Source: Helianthus annuus (lineage: Eukaryota; Streptophyta; Magnoliopsida; Asterales; Asteraceae). From it: a DNA stretch of 64,000 nucleotides. The position numbers were made by a program, and so were the translations under genes. This document shows, in pieces, positions 1 through 11,954 of this stretch; positions within the stretch are counted from its first letter, which is position 1, and each line of letters starts with the position of its first letter. The notes under the pieces are model-generated. The model was not told the origin of the DNA. It saw only the letters and a program-made list of their open reading frames with translations, and searched no databases. Location of the stretch: assembly GCF_002127325.2 (NCBI RefSeq), contig NC_035435.2, positions 120,213,127-120,277,126 on the forward strand, in the 5' to 3' direction.

Positions 1-1
1 T

Positions 2-1060
2 GAGCATGACGATATAGAGGATTCTGATCCCATTTTTTCTCCGGGATTCGACCCGGATCATGATATTGAGTTTATCCCGATGGACCAGCCCATGGAGGAT
101 CCCGCTGATCCAGTTGATCCTATTGATCCCGATTTTGATTTTGATATGGCTTTTGATGACCATGAGCCTGCCTTGGCTCCTGAGCAGGCAGCTGCTCTAA
201 ATCCTATGCCCGAGCATGACCCCGTACATGCTGGCATCCCAGCTGAGCCCGTTCTAGCTGACCCGCCCGTTGATGATCATCTGGAGGATGATCATGTTAT
301 TGTTGTCGATCTTGTTGTTCCTCCACCTTTTGTTGATGATATATCTGTTGAGCACATTGCACCAGTTGATCCTATTGTTGCTCCCCCATTTGATCCCATT
401 CCACTTGAGCCTGAGCACGCACTGTTTGCAGACCACATGGATCTACCGGATGAGCATGCACAGCACGGTTGGATACCTGCTGATGAGGACGTTCCACCTT
501 TGCCCCCTCAGATCCCTGTTACACGACCTGTTGATTTCACTTTTCAGGTTCCTCAGTTCGTACCTCCAGCGAGGGCTGGAGAGGGCGCTTCAGCCCATCC
601 TTTTGGGCACGTACCGATGTCTATTCCCTTCATGCCCCAGATGTCATCTGTTCCACCCTTTACTTCACCATTTCATGTGGCACCGTTTGACCCCACCAGT
701 GAGCCTTTGCTTTGGTCGACACCACCAGCCATGCCACCTACTGATCCATACCATCCGTTTCATGTGGGACACACTATAGAGGACGTTTTGATGTCCTTCG
801 TTCATCAGCATGAGTCACACACGCAGCGTCTCCAGGAGCTCGAGAGAGCTCAGCTGCCACCATGTTCATGCCATGGTCAGATACACTCTCCTCTTCAGCC
901 ATGTCGATCATTACCCCCAGATTATGCTGCTCGTCTCTTTACACTAGAGCAGCAGGTTGCCTCTGTCATTCGCACTCAGCAGGCTATGGAGGAGGACAGG
1001 CTTCAGCTACGCCGCTTGCTTTACACTTACTTTCCCCCTCCTCCACCACCATCTGTATAG
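2..1060 (+). CDS. Accessory ORF upstream of gag in element A (5' partial)
   Basis: The frame is open from the window edge, so the first in-frame ATG at 80 is probably not the true start. The visible product is about 352 residues, very rich in Asp, Pro, Val, His and Glu, with repeated DP, VDP and DPI motifs. There is no signal peptide or membrane segment. The last 90 residues change character: an amphipathic Gln/Leu/Arg-rich stretch that could form a coiled coil, then a run of Pro before the stop. It lies on the same strand as gag and ends 475 bp before it, so it belongs to the leader of the retrotransposon and not to a host gene. I recognise similar acidic/Pro-rich ORFs from Asteraceae Gypsy elements but know no function. 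Elements B, C and E in this window lack it. Confidence 0.6.
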   Translation, partial: EHDDIEDSDPIFSPGFDPDHDIEFIPMDQPMEDPADPVDPIDPDFDFDMAFDDHEPALAPEQAAALNPMPEHDPVHAGIPAEPVLADPPVDDHLEDDHVIVVDLVVPPPFVDDISVEHIAPVDPIVAPPFDPIPLEPEHALFADHMDLPDEHAQHGWIPADEDVPPLPPQIPVTRPVDFTFQVPQFVPPARAGEGASAHPFGHVPMSIPFMPQMSSVPPFTSPFHVAPFDPTSEPLLWSTPPAMPPTDPYHPFHVGHTIEDVLMSFVHQHESHTQRLQELERAQLPPCSCHGQIHSPLQPCRSLPPDYAARLFTLEQQVASVIRTQQAMEEDRLQLRRLLYTYFPPPPPPSV

Positions 1061-1535
1061 AGCTCATCAGTACTGCTTGTGTAGACGTTGGTGAGAGGAC
1101 CGCGATTGCTTTTGGTTGCATAGCATTTTGGAGACTACATGATGATACTGACTTTTGACACATACTTGATGTATTTGATGTATTTGACACTGATTTGATA
1201 TAGCTTTTGGACAGGGGTGATGTAGCCCCTAGTTGATTGATGATTGTATGACACAGTGATGTACTGATACACTTACGTTGTGGTCTCGATATATATGGCA
1301 ATCGCAGTATTCTCATCATATTTGATTCGCTTAATTGCTTATTTATATTTTTATGACATGGGATGTTGTGTGTATATTTTTATGACATGGGATGTTGTGT
1401 GTATAATATTTGTGACATGGGATGTTGTGTGATTAGTATTTGAAGTATTGATAACATGAGATGTTATGTGCTATTACTATTACTATATACGTACGCGTTA
1501 CTATGGCCTGACCGACATAAACACATCTTTAGAAG
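1061..1535 (+). other. Leader between accessory ORF and gag, with a short tandem repeat
   Basis: Non-coding spacer. At 1352-1475 a unit of about 30 bp built on GACATGGGATGTTGTGTG occurs about four times, the last copy degenerate. Before it, around 1165-1195, a short TTGATGTATTTGA motif is repeated. Nothing else is recognisable. Confidence 0.6.
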
Positions 1536-4500
1536 ATGCCGCCAAGACGTCAACCTCAGCCAATGCCTACGACTCAGGACGAACTACAGCAGGTCATTGC
1601 TGCTGCCATTGCTCAATATGCTGCCTCTCAAGGAGGGATGAGTGGAAGCAACTCTGGCAACATGGGCAACAACAACAATCCGCCTCATGGGTGCACCTAC
1701 AAACAGTTCTTGGACTGCAAGCCCGTAAACTTCGATGGCACAGGTGGTGCTGTCTCCTTCGTCCACTGGGCTGAGAAAACCGAATCCGTACTTCGCATGA
1801 GCAAATGCGCGCTGGATCAACAAGTCACTTACATCTCAGGGCTATTTTTGGATGGAGCCCTATCATGGTGGAATCTACAAGTCCAAACACTTGGCGAAGC
1901 TGCTGCTTACGCACAGACTTGGACCGAGCTGAAAGAACTCATGCGCAAGAAGTACTGTTCCCGCGCTGAAATTCAGAGATTAGAGACCGAGTTCTGGCAT
2001 CTAAAAATGGAGGGTCCTAAGATAGCAGAGTATGTTCAGAGGTTCCACGACTTGTCGCATGTGGTACCCTACATGGTCACACCTGAGTTCAAGAGAATTG
2101 AACGCTTCATTTGGGGATTAGCTCCCCAAATCATCAGCATGGTGACCTCCTCCAAACCTGCAACTATCACTGAAGCTATTGATTTGAGTGTGGCTCTCAC
2201 CGAGGAGGCAATTCGTTTAAACAAGTTTGATGAAGTGGAGCCTAAGAAGAAAGAGACTCATGTGGAGTCGTCAGGTGGTAACAAACGAAAGTTTTCGAAC
2301 TTCAAGCAGGGCACCGGGGTGGTGGTTAAGAAAGGAGAGCAGAACGCGCCAGCTCAAGATACAGCTGGTAGCAAGAAGAAAGGAAAGGGATATATGGGTG
2401 CACAACCCAAGTGCAACTCATGCCAACGACATCACTCTGGTCGTTACAGGCTAAGAGTTTGTGAATCATGTGGGAAGACTGGTCATACGAAGGATTTTTG
2501 TTGGGCTAGTGCCGGCCGGGGAGGCCAAGGAGGATCTGGGAATAGGAACAATCATGGTGGTAATGGAAATCGCCCCCAAGGAAACCATGGAGGTGATGGG
2601 AATCGGGTCGATCACGCAAACCAAGCGGGCGCCATGAATCGTAATCAGGGAAACAACCAAGCAGGAAACAATGGTGGGAACGGGCAGAGGCCCGGATGTT
2701 TCAACTACGGTGATGTTGGGCATTACAAGAGGAATTGCCCGGAATTGAACCAAGCCCGCGGAAGGGTTTTCAACATAGAAGCAAGGGAAGCGCGCCAGGA
2801 TCCCAATGTTGTCACTGGTACGTTCCTTGTAAACCAACGCTATGCATCCGTTTTATTTGATACTGGCGCCGATTATAGCTTCGTGTCGTTAGAATTTAAG
2901 AATATGCTTGGTTTAGCCGCTAGTAAGTTAGATACTCCGTACTCGATTGAATTAGCGAATGGGAAGTTAGTAGAAGCTAACGAAGTGATTCGAGGTTGCG
3001 AAATCGAGTTGGGAGAGCGCGAGTTCGCTCTAGATCTACTACCAGTCCAGTTGGGAAGCTTTGACGTGGTAGTAGGGATGGATTGGTTATCGAGTAACAA
3101 GGCCGAGATAGTTTGTCATGAGAAGGTCGTTCGTATCCCGACCGATGATGGTGAGACCATTGTTGTTCACGGAGAAAAGCGTGAGACGCCGTTGAGGATT
3201 ATTAGCTGCCTGAAGGCAAGAAAGTGTTTGCAGAAGGGATGTGCTGCCTTTCTGGCACACATTGTAGATAAGAAGGCTGCTGAGCCAAAGATCGAAGACA
3301 TCCCTGTCGTGAGGGAATACCCAGAAGTCTTTCCAGAAGATTTGTCTGGCTTGCCGCCTCAAAGGCAAGTGGAGTTTCGCATTGACTTAGTTCCAGGCGC
3401 CGCGCCTGTGGCTAAGGCACCCTACAGACTTGCTCCGTCTGAGATGCAGGAACTGTCGACACAACTTCAAGAGTTGTTAGACAAGGGATTTATCCGACCG
3501 AGCTTCTCGCCTTGGGGAGCTCCAGTTTTGTTTGTCAAGAAGAAGGACGGTAGTTTCCGTATGTGCATTGATTACAGAGAGTTGAACAAGCTGACGATCA
3601 AGAACAGGTATCCCCTGCCAAGAATCAATGATCTGTTTGACCAACTACAAGGTTCAAGCTTTTATTCAAAGATCGATCTTCGATCCGGATACCATCAGCT
3701 ACGGATACAGGAAGAAAGTATCCCAAGGACAGCCTTCAGAACCCGATATGGACACTACGAGTTTCTCGTTATGCCGTTTGGTCTGACAAACGCACCTGCA
3801 GTATTCATGGATTTGATGAATCGAGTTTGCAAGCCGTACTTGGATAAGTTCGTGATTGTGTTCATCGATGATATTTTGATTTATTTAAAGACGAAGGCTG
3901 AGCACGAGCAGCATTTAAGAGCCATTCTGGAGCTACTAAAGAAGGAACAGTTGTACGCCAAGTTCTCTAAGTGCGAGTTTTGGCTACGAGAAGTGCAATT
4001 CCTTGGGCACGTGGTGAATGGAGATGGAATCCAGGTGGATCCCACCAAGATCGAGGCGATCAAAGATTGGGAAACGCCAAAGACGCCAACCGAGATTCGG
4101 CAATTCTTGGGTTTGGCTGGCTATTATCGAAGATTCATCGAGAACTTTTCAAAGATCGCTCAACCATTGACGCTCCTCACTCAGAAGGATAAGAAGTTTG
4201 CTTGGGGAATCAAACAGGAGGAAGCATTTCAGATATTGAAGGATAAGCTTTGCAACGCGCCAATCTTAGCCCTACCGGAAGGTACAGATGATTTTGTGGT
4301 ATACTGCGACGCATCGCGTCAAGGATTGGGTTGCGTGTTGATGCAACGCCAGAAGGTTATTGCCTACGCATCGCGTCAGCTGAAGGTACATGAAAAGAAC
4401 TATACCACACACGATTTAGAGCTCGGCGCAGTAGTTTTTGCTTTAAAGATCTGGAGACACTACCTTTATGGTACAAAGTGCACAATCTTCACAGATCACA

Positions 4501-6148
4501 AGAGCCTCCAACATATATTCAACCAGAAGGAGTTGAATATGAGGCAAAGGCGATGGGTAGAACTGTTGAATGACTACGACTGCGAGATTAAGTATCATCC
4601 AGGGAAGGCGAATGTGGTCGCCGATGCCTTAAGTCGAAAAGAGAGGATCAAGCCCATAAGGGTTAGGGCTTTGGAAATGATTATTCAGACCGATCTTTCT
4701 TTGCGCATCCGTGCCGCGCAGAAAGAGGCTCTCAAGGAAAGAAACCTTGAAGAAGAGTATCTTCGTGGGATGGAGAAGTTATTGGTACCAAACAGGGAAG
4801 GAACATTGTGTTTTGAGAAAAGGATTTGGGTTCCTCTGTTTGGTGGTTTAAGGAAGGTTATTTTCGATGAAGCTCACAAGTCGCGGTACTCTATCCATCC
4901 TAGAGCGGATAAGATGTACCAGGATCTTAAAGATTACTATTGGTGGCCTAGGATGAAAGGCGATGTGGCTGTTTACGAGAGCAAATGTTTAACTTGCGCT
5001 AAGGTTAAAGCGGAATACCAGAAGCCTTCGGGACTTCTGCAGCAACCCGAGATTCCCAAGTGGAAATGGGAACAAATCTCTATGGATTTTATTACGAAGT
5101 TGCCAAGAACGCCAAGAGGCCATGACACTATTTGGGTAATAGTGGACCGCTTAACGAAGTCAGCACACTTCCTACCTATCCGAGAGAAGGATAATACGAG
5201 CAAACTAGCTGAAATTTACATGAGAGAGATTGTTACACGCCATGGAGTACCTCTCTCGATTATCTCTGATAGAGACGGAAGGTTCGTGTCAAGAATATGG
5301 CAATCCTTCCAGGAAGCTTTTGGCTCAAAGTTGAATCTGAGCACTGCTTTTCACCCGCAGACCGACGGCCAAAGCGAGCGGACGATTCAGACATTAGAGG
5401 ACATGCTGAGAGCATGTGTGATGGATTTGGGCGGTAGCTGGGATAAGCATTTGCCTTTGGTTGAGTTTTCATACAACAACAGCTACCACACCAGTATTGG
5501 TGCCGCGCCATTCGAAGCTTTATATGGGCGCAAGTGCAGATCGCCGCTTTGTTGGGCTGACGCAGGTGATAGACAGTTGGTTGGTCCTGAAGTGGTACAG
5601 GAAACCACAGATAAGATCGCACAGATACGAGATCGCATCAGTGCAGCTCGTGACCGGCAGAAAGCCTACGCAGATCGAAGCAGGAAACCTCTAGAGTTTG
5701 AGGTTGGTGAGATGGTTTTGTTGAAGGTATCACCCTGGAGGGGGTGGTACGCTTTGGGAAGCGTGGAAAGTTGAATCCGAGGTATATTGGACCGTTCAAG
5801 ATCTTGGAGAGAATAGGGTTAGTAGCATACAAGTTGGACCTACCTGCCGAACTGAATGGTGTTCACGATACATTTCATGTATCCAATCTGAAGAGAAGTC
5901 CAACGCAAGATACAGTTGCCATTCCTACCGACGAAATTCATGTTGACGACACGCTCCATTTCGTTGAAGAACCTGTCGAGGTCACGGATTGGAAAGTAAA
6001 CAAGACCCGCCGGAGCAGTGTCAAGCTCGTCAAAGTTCGTTGGAATGCTAGACATGGTCCTGAATTCACCTGCGAGCGTGAGGACCGAATGAAAGAGAGA
6101 TACCCCCACCTATTTCCTGAGAACCCTGCTTCTACAAGCAGAGCTTAA
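1536..6148 (+). pseudogene. gag-pol polyprotein of element A, one frameshift near the 3' end
   Basis: The ATG at 1536 opens a 1412-codon frame to 5774. It holds a Retrotrans_gag capsid region (residues about 65-235), zinc knuckle CX2CX4HX4C at about 309, and a second knuckle at about 388 whose second Cys is Tyr. Aspartic protease DTGA is at about 442, RT box FIDD at about 776, then RNase H, then integrase. Integrase has its His/Cys zinc site and catalytic Asp 1184, Asp 1245 and Glu 1281; the last two are 35 residues apart, as usual for this fold. Compared with element B, one G is missing from the G run at 5740-5744. The remaining integrase tail and chromodomain-like segment therefore continue in another frame to the stop at 6146-6148. 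The usual Trp of the chromodomain FTWE motif is Cys here. Everything else reads cleanly, so the copy is fairly young. Gag and pol are fused in one frame, as is normal for Tekay/Del. Confidence 0.92.
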
Positions 6149-6183
6149 AATTTCGGGACGAAATTTTTCTAACGGGGGGAGAA
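6148..6183 (+). promoter_or_regulatory. Palindrome and polypurine tract of element A
   Basis: A perfect 19-bp interrupted palindrome, AAATTTCGGGACGAAATTT (6148-6166), is followed by the purine run ACGGGGGGAGAA, which directly precedes the 3' LTR. The purine run is the expected second-strand primer. The palindrome is shared by all four Tekay-type elements in this window. Confidence 0.85.
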
Positions 6184-9100
6184 TGTGACAACCCTCACTA
6201 AACCAGGTATCCGTACGATTTAATTAATAAATAATTGCTGCTTAATTACTGTGCTTAACTGAAACTGCTGACAAACTGCTACTTGATTTCTAGTACTTGT
6301 ATATTCCTGCATCATACTTTGATTTCCGTCACTACATTATTTACAAGTTGAACCTTAGTGACAAACATCATGCACTAAAGCACAGTAGCATTAGAACGGA
6401 TAACCTATTGAACGTGCTGATAAAGCCAGCATCAGGGAGACACTGCCTCTAAAGGCCTGTATGAGCCTGAAATATTTTACTACACCCATAGTGAGTGTAG
6501 GGATACAAGGGTTGTAGAATTGCGTCTCTAGGAATAAGATATAATGACTGGATGTGCCTAAAACGTACTCTAAGCACGAAACACAGCACTTTTATTTACA
6601 TACTAGCTTCTGGCTAACTAATAAAGTGCCAAAACATGAGGAAAATATTCCTGACACTTTGTAGAATAAATAGTGTCACTAAAAATATTATTAACGACGC
6701 TTAAAAGCTTACTTAAGCACTTTAACGGATTACCATCCAACCGAACAACCGGACTAAACCCGGAACATGAAAATATGGCCAATAATATTATTGATCTTTT
6801 TCTGAGCCAGTTAGGGTCCCTGATTACCCTAACACCCGCGTTAAAACATAACATGTGACTAACCGAGTTAACCCTAAAACTAACTTGGTTTAAAGTAACT
6901 AAACACTCACCATTTGATTGGAATTGAACTACGGACCCCCCCCCCTTGGGCCGATTCGGTCCCCATGTAACTAGGCAAGTACCCTTTTGATTATTATATA
7001 AAATCTTGTCTCAAATCTAGATGACATTAGAACCAAGGGTTAATCACACAAATTTTATCTATAAGTACCAACATTTGCATAAGGGATTTGTCATTCCATA
7101 ACACCACCCAAAACTCTCTCCTCTCCTCTCCCTTTCACTCTCGGCCGAACCCTCCTTGGGTCACCACCACCATTTTCGGCTCTTGTTCATCCATTCCAAC
7201 ATCACACAAGTATTCAAGGTCACGTATTGGGAGTCTTGGAGCAAACGGAAGCGAAAGGACCTCGTTATCTTGCTTTTATCCACCACCTTTTCGCCTAGAA
7301 TCTTGCCTAGCCCCGAGCTAGAGGTATAACACTTAAAACTCATTCTCAAACATATCTAAGGTGGTTAATAAGATTTGTAACGGTAAAAACTCGGAAACCT
7401 GCATTTTGAATCTTTAAAGTTTACTAAAACATGAAGATTGATGGTTAAAAGCTTAATACTTGTGTAAAAGTTGTAGTATTTGTAAGTGGTGATTATTGAG
7501 GCCCGATCTACGTTGTGGTAGCTCGGATCATCGTTTAACCCGACTTTGTTAAGATCATAGATCTTGACATAAGCTTGTTTCTATCGGTACAAGGGTTAAA
7601 AGGTGAAACTCTACCACACGAGAAACATGAACTTGTGTAAAAGTATTTTTACTTGTAAAATAGTGTTTAAAACTAGCGGATCTACGTATCTGCAAGTGGT
7701 ATTTTCAAAGGACCAAGTGTCGAGAAAATCATGTTTTCTAAAAGACGGATAACACACTAACAAATATGATTTTACAAACCACAAGTGTATAAACACTTGT
7801 GAAATGAAAAGTTTCGACAAAATAACAATCTTTGAGAAAGATGACGGGAAGTTGTAAAGGATGATTTATTTTAAAAACGAGGTTTTTACGGGATTAAATT
7901 ATTTTACACATAGATCCACAAACTATAACGAGATCTACACTATAGTTTTCGGAAAAACTACAAGTTCATGTGATTATGCGATTTACATACTTGTCGGCTA
8001 GTTTGATGTGTCGGAATTTGATTGGTTGATTTAAAGAAGTTGTTGAAATGATTTTGTAAAAGAAAATGATACGCTTGAAAACGTGGCCACCTCCAGTTAC
8101 AGAGGAAACTCTGGCGAAATTTTTCTAAAAACTAACACTTAGAATTATTTACAAGTGTTAGAATTATTTTCGACATGTTTTCAAAATATATTTCGCCACG
8201 ACTTTATTTACAAATATTCGGAGGTGGGATTTTCAAAAAAATAAACGTGATAAATATATACTTAGTAAATATATTTTTCACCACACTGTTTATGATTATT
8301 TTTGTGAAAATACATAAATATTATTTTAGAGTAAAAATAATATTTCGAACGATAACAGCTCCAAAATAATACAAACGCTTTTACGATAAACATATAAGTT
8401 ACACCGGTAATTATTATTACCACTTAATCGTTAAAACGTAACTTACGCATTATACGGAAATATTCATGAACGCGTATTTTGTCAACGCATTATTTTGGAA
8501 GTATTATGTGAAGTGAAAATATAATATTTTTGAGAAAAATATTTATATTTTGGAAGTAGAAGTAAAAATATATTAAGTGGAACTTAATGATATACTACAA
8601 ATACACATGTATTAAATCCCCCATCCTTGGGAAGGAGATTAACTACCAAAGTACATGCAAAATATAAACACAGAATAGTTGTCTAACTATTTCCCAAAAA
8701 CCTAAACTATAAAGCTAAGGCACGGCCATCCGTCTAATAGAATTAGTACATGTAGGTCGTTGCACAGCTGCCTGACATTCGGAGTACTTGGTATATCGAC
8801 GCACCGACTGTGAGTTCATGTCCCCCTTTTCTCTTAACTGTTTTCAGTTTTCTAAACTGCGGGGGTGAAATACATGTTACATTGATTATGAATACTTTAT
8901 ACATGGTATGGTTAGCGTAAGGAGGTTTGTTACTTAGATCATGTGAGTGGGTAGGCGGAAACTTGAGGCCATTAATCCTCATGGTAGGACCGAGGGACAG
9001 GAGCGGTAGATCTATCTGGGTGTAGCGAGCCCAGCCCCAGGTCCAGCATAACGGACCTCGGGGTGACTTAGTGCCCGACGCATAAATCCGCTAGGTTTGA

Positions 9101-9589
9101 GTCTTCCTACTTGCACTTCACACATATCAGTGGCCTTGCAAACCATTGGTGATCTCTTTTTCCTTATTTGCTACATACCAGGGTTTTTGATGAATACAAA
9201 GATTTATTTACTCACTTTCGCATGAACTCGCTCAACATTATTGTTGATTTTTCAACTTACATGTATTTTAGGGAATTAAAGATCTGGCACGGTATGGCAT
9301 GTTTTTCCCGCTGCATTAGTCACCGAGGTCATCCAGGGTTTGGGGAATGTGACTCTTTCCTGGACAAGTCACAGTCCTTAAACCATGTTTATGTTACGTT
9401 TGGTGTTTGTAATGTTTGGACAAGTTTATGGTTCTTAGGGTGTTATCCCGCTAAGACAATGTTATGGTATTTTTATTTTAATGGATGATCTTGCATATTT
9501 TTAATTCATATAGCTTTGTTATGATTAAGCTATGGTATTAAGAAGTCACACCAAATTAACCACGCTTCCGCAAAGCCAGGGTGTGACAT
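6184..9589 (+). repeat. 3' LTR of element A (3406 bp)
   Basis: Starts TGTGACAACCC right after the polypurine tract and ends GGTGTGACA. TATA-like TATATAAAA is at 6995-7003. Further features are a donor-like GTATAAC at 7324, the GTGAGT-hairpin module at 8810-8876, a GC-rich hairpin at about 9036-9063 (AGGTCC paired with GGACCT), and an acceptor-like TTTTAG at 9266-9271. Short open frames inside it look like chance. The 5' partner is outside the window, so age cannot be judged. Confidence 0.85.
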
Positions 9590-11954
9590 TATGTGTTACT
9601 TGTGCGTGTTTACTTATATGTTTGGTGTGGTATTCAAGCGAATCAATCGAAAATCGAATCGAAACTAGAAAAGCAATCGAACTCAATCGAAACCGACATC
9701 GAAACGTGACTTATAGAAGATTGTATGTTAGATATAGTAGTTGGGACTGAAAGTAATTTGACTAGGAACTCTATCGTATTCGTACCATCGTCCATCGAAA
9801 TCGAAACATCGAAAATCGTCACGAAATACTCAAAGTGTGTCGCGGATCGAACAGGAGGCATCCTGATCGAACAGGCCAGCCGATCGGCTAGCATCTTCCT
9901 AGCCGATCGAGCAGCCCATTCGATCGGAGCTCCTGGCCGATCGGCTGCCACTTTCCTCTTTTGGAGCCTATAAATAGGGCTGTCATTGTCACATTTTCCA
10001 TTTTTGGAAAGCTCTGACCGAACCAGCCTTCTTCTTCACCTTTTCTCAGATTTCTCTCAACTCCGGTAAGTTTTCACTCTAATTCTTGTACGATTTTGAT
10101 CATTGCATGATTCTACACCTTTCTATCTTTCAAAACTCGATTTCTAACCATGAAATCACCAAGATCTAGGTGTTCTTGGGTGATGTCATCATGGTGCTCT
10201 TGAAGAACACCAAACTTTGGCCTCATTCAACCGTGAATAGCTTAGATCTGACCGATTTCCACATAAACAAACTAAGATTCTTACAAATCTTAACATTTTA
10301 TGAATAATTTCCAACTTTCTTCAACCTCTTACACTCGAAACCTTAAAATCGGTAGAAACGGAGCTTGAACCGGCTAGCTAATCATGCTAACGGTTAGGAG
10401 GTTCAAGATTCGGGTTCTATGAACAAGGTTCACCGATTTCGGGTTAAACTCTAAACCGACACTCCGAACCGTTCAGTGGCCGGACTTGGGTGATTCCTGT
10501 CCGAGCCAAAGAAACGAGTAGGAACGGAGGATATCATAGTTCAACTCGTTATCGAACTACCTCGATATGACGACAAGTAATCAAACAGCCAAGTGTTAGA
10601 CGAAAGGCCGACCAGGTCAGAAATGCTGGCCGAACGGCTAGGCTGTTCAAACAGCCCAGCCGATCGGACATGCCAGCCGATCGGCTAGCACATGGTCCCA
10701 CACTTTTCGAATTTTTATGAAGTATACTATTGACGAAGTGATGTTCGATCGAATATGCTACTCGATTGGTAAACATTACTCTTCGGATCATGAGATACTA
10801 TGCTTCAACACTTAATCGTTTTCACAACTCGTTCGTAGTAGGGAATGCCAGCCGATCGAATAGTCTGTTCGATCGAGCTACATTCTGTTGAGAACCACTT
10901 CTAAAGTTCCCAGCCGATCGGTTAAGCCGGCCGATCGAACGGACCGTTTGATCGATCGACCTGAAAGGTAAGGACATTTTTGTGTTCTCGTATACTACAA
11001 CGAAAACTTCAAAAGTTCAAATCCTCAAACACAAACACACCAGAGGAAGAAACAATCCACTCGAATGGCCCAGCCGATCGACCCTACCGGCCGATCGAAC
11101 AGGACTGTCCAACCGGACATACCAGCCGACCGAACAGCCCGTTCGATCGAACCTGCCGTTCGATCGACCAGCCCATTCGATCCATTCACACTTGTCTTAT
11201 TTTCCACATTACTCATTGTTGTGCTATCGAACTATTCAGGCTAACCCTACTCTCAGCGCTCCCTTCAATCCATAATCAATCACTGTGAGTATACTCGATC
11301 CCTTTTTGCCCTTAGCACTTTTGGGTGTTACATACGTTGCTTATATCAAAACACAAACGATCACACTACTCAAACTATTTGAACGCTAACCAGTATGCAT
11401 GTATTACGTGACTTAATGAATGCTTGTTGATTGTGTTTACACGTGGAATGCTGTCTACCTGCCTTAACGACGTAGTACTATAGTTTGGACTCAGCACCCG
11501 TTCACACGGGGGTTGTTAAGGACAATTACTTACATGGATTACGGAGGTAATCATGTATTGCGAACCGTCTCGGACGGTCAACCCGCAGTCATTGGTATTG
11601 ATAATTAACATGCTTCGTTTTCCTCTGTGTACGTGCTGGTTATGCGTAAACTATTCAAACTCTATATGCTATTATCAAACTTGTATGCTCACATTTACAT
11701 TTTATGTATTGACTTTATTTTAACGTATGTGACAGGTAATTAGGATGCTTATCTGCTAGGAAAGCGAGGCTAGAATAAGTTTCTAGAAGCCCCCAACAAA
11801 TAGCTGTCTGCCAAGAACAAGCATCTGACGCATAGTTGTCTGTAGATCTTGTCCTCTAGCATTACAGCCAGAAAGTCAACAGAATAGGGGTCTAGAAGCA
11901 GATAAACAATTGCTGTAATAATATTTGAATCTGAGTTGTCGAAACGGAATTTCT
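9590..11954 (+). repeat. B' LTR, left segment (interrupted by elements A and C)
   Basis: Resembles the LTRs of element B throughout but is clearly diverged. It has the same runs of CCGATCGAAC-type words, a TATA box (TATAAATA 9969-9976) and a donor-like GTAAGT at 10066. It also has the GTGAGT module (11285-11334), the CCTTAAC...GTTAAGG hairpin (11462-11521) and an acceptor-like CAG at 11733-11735. Its first few hundred bases are missing because element A inserted there. Its last 161 bases lie beyond element C at 33609-33769. Confidence 0.88.

Larger units (their letters stand above)
1..9589 (+). mobile_element. Element A: Tekay-type Ty3/Gypsy LTR retrotransposon, 5' end off-window
   Basis: Visible parts, in order, are an accessory ORF, a gag-pol ORF with one frameshift, a polypurine tract and a 3.4-kb 3' LTR. 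The domain order PR-RT-RH-IN and a C-terminal chromodomain-like tail place it in the chromovirus branch, Tekay/Del type. The 5' LTR and primer-binding site lie left of the window. The sequence right after its 3' LTR continues as an LTR of another family (B'), so A inserted into that LTR. The 5-bp target duplication on this side would be TTATG at 9590-9594, but the left copy cannot be seen. Confidence 0.9.

Noticed and set aside
11462..11521. tRNA or hammerhead ribozyme (retrozyme) in the LTR
   Set aside because: No cloverleaf or A/B boxes, and no CTGATGA...GAAA core was found; only hairpins are supported.
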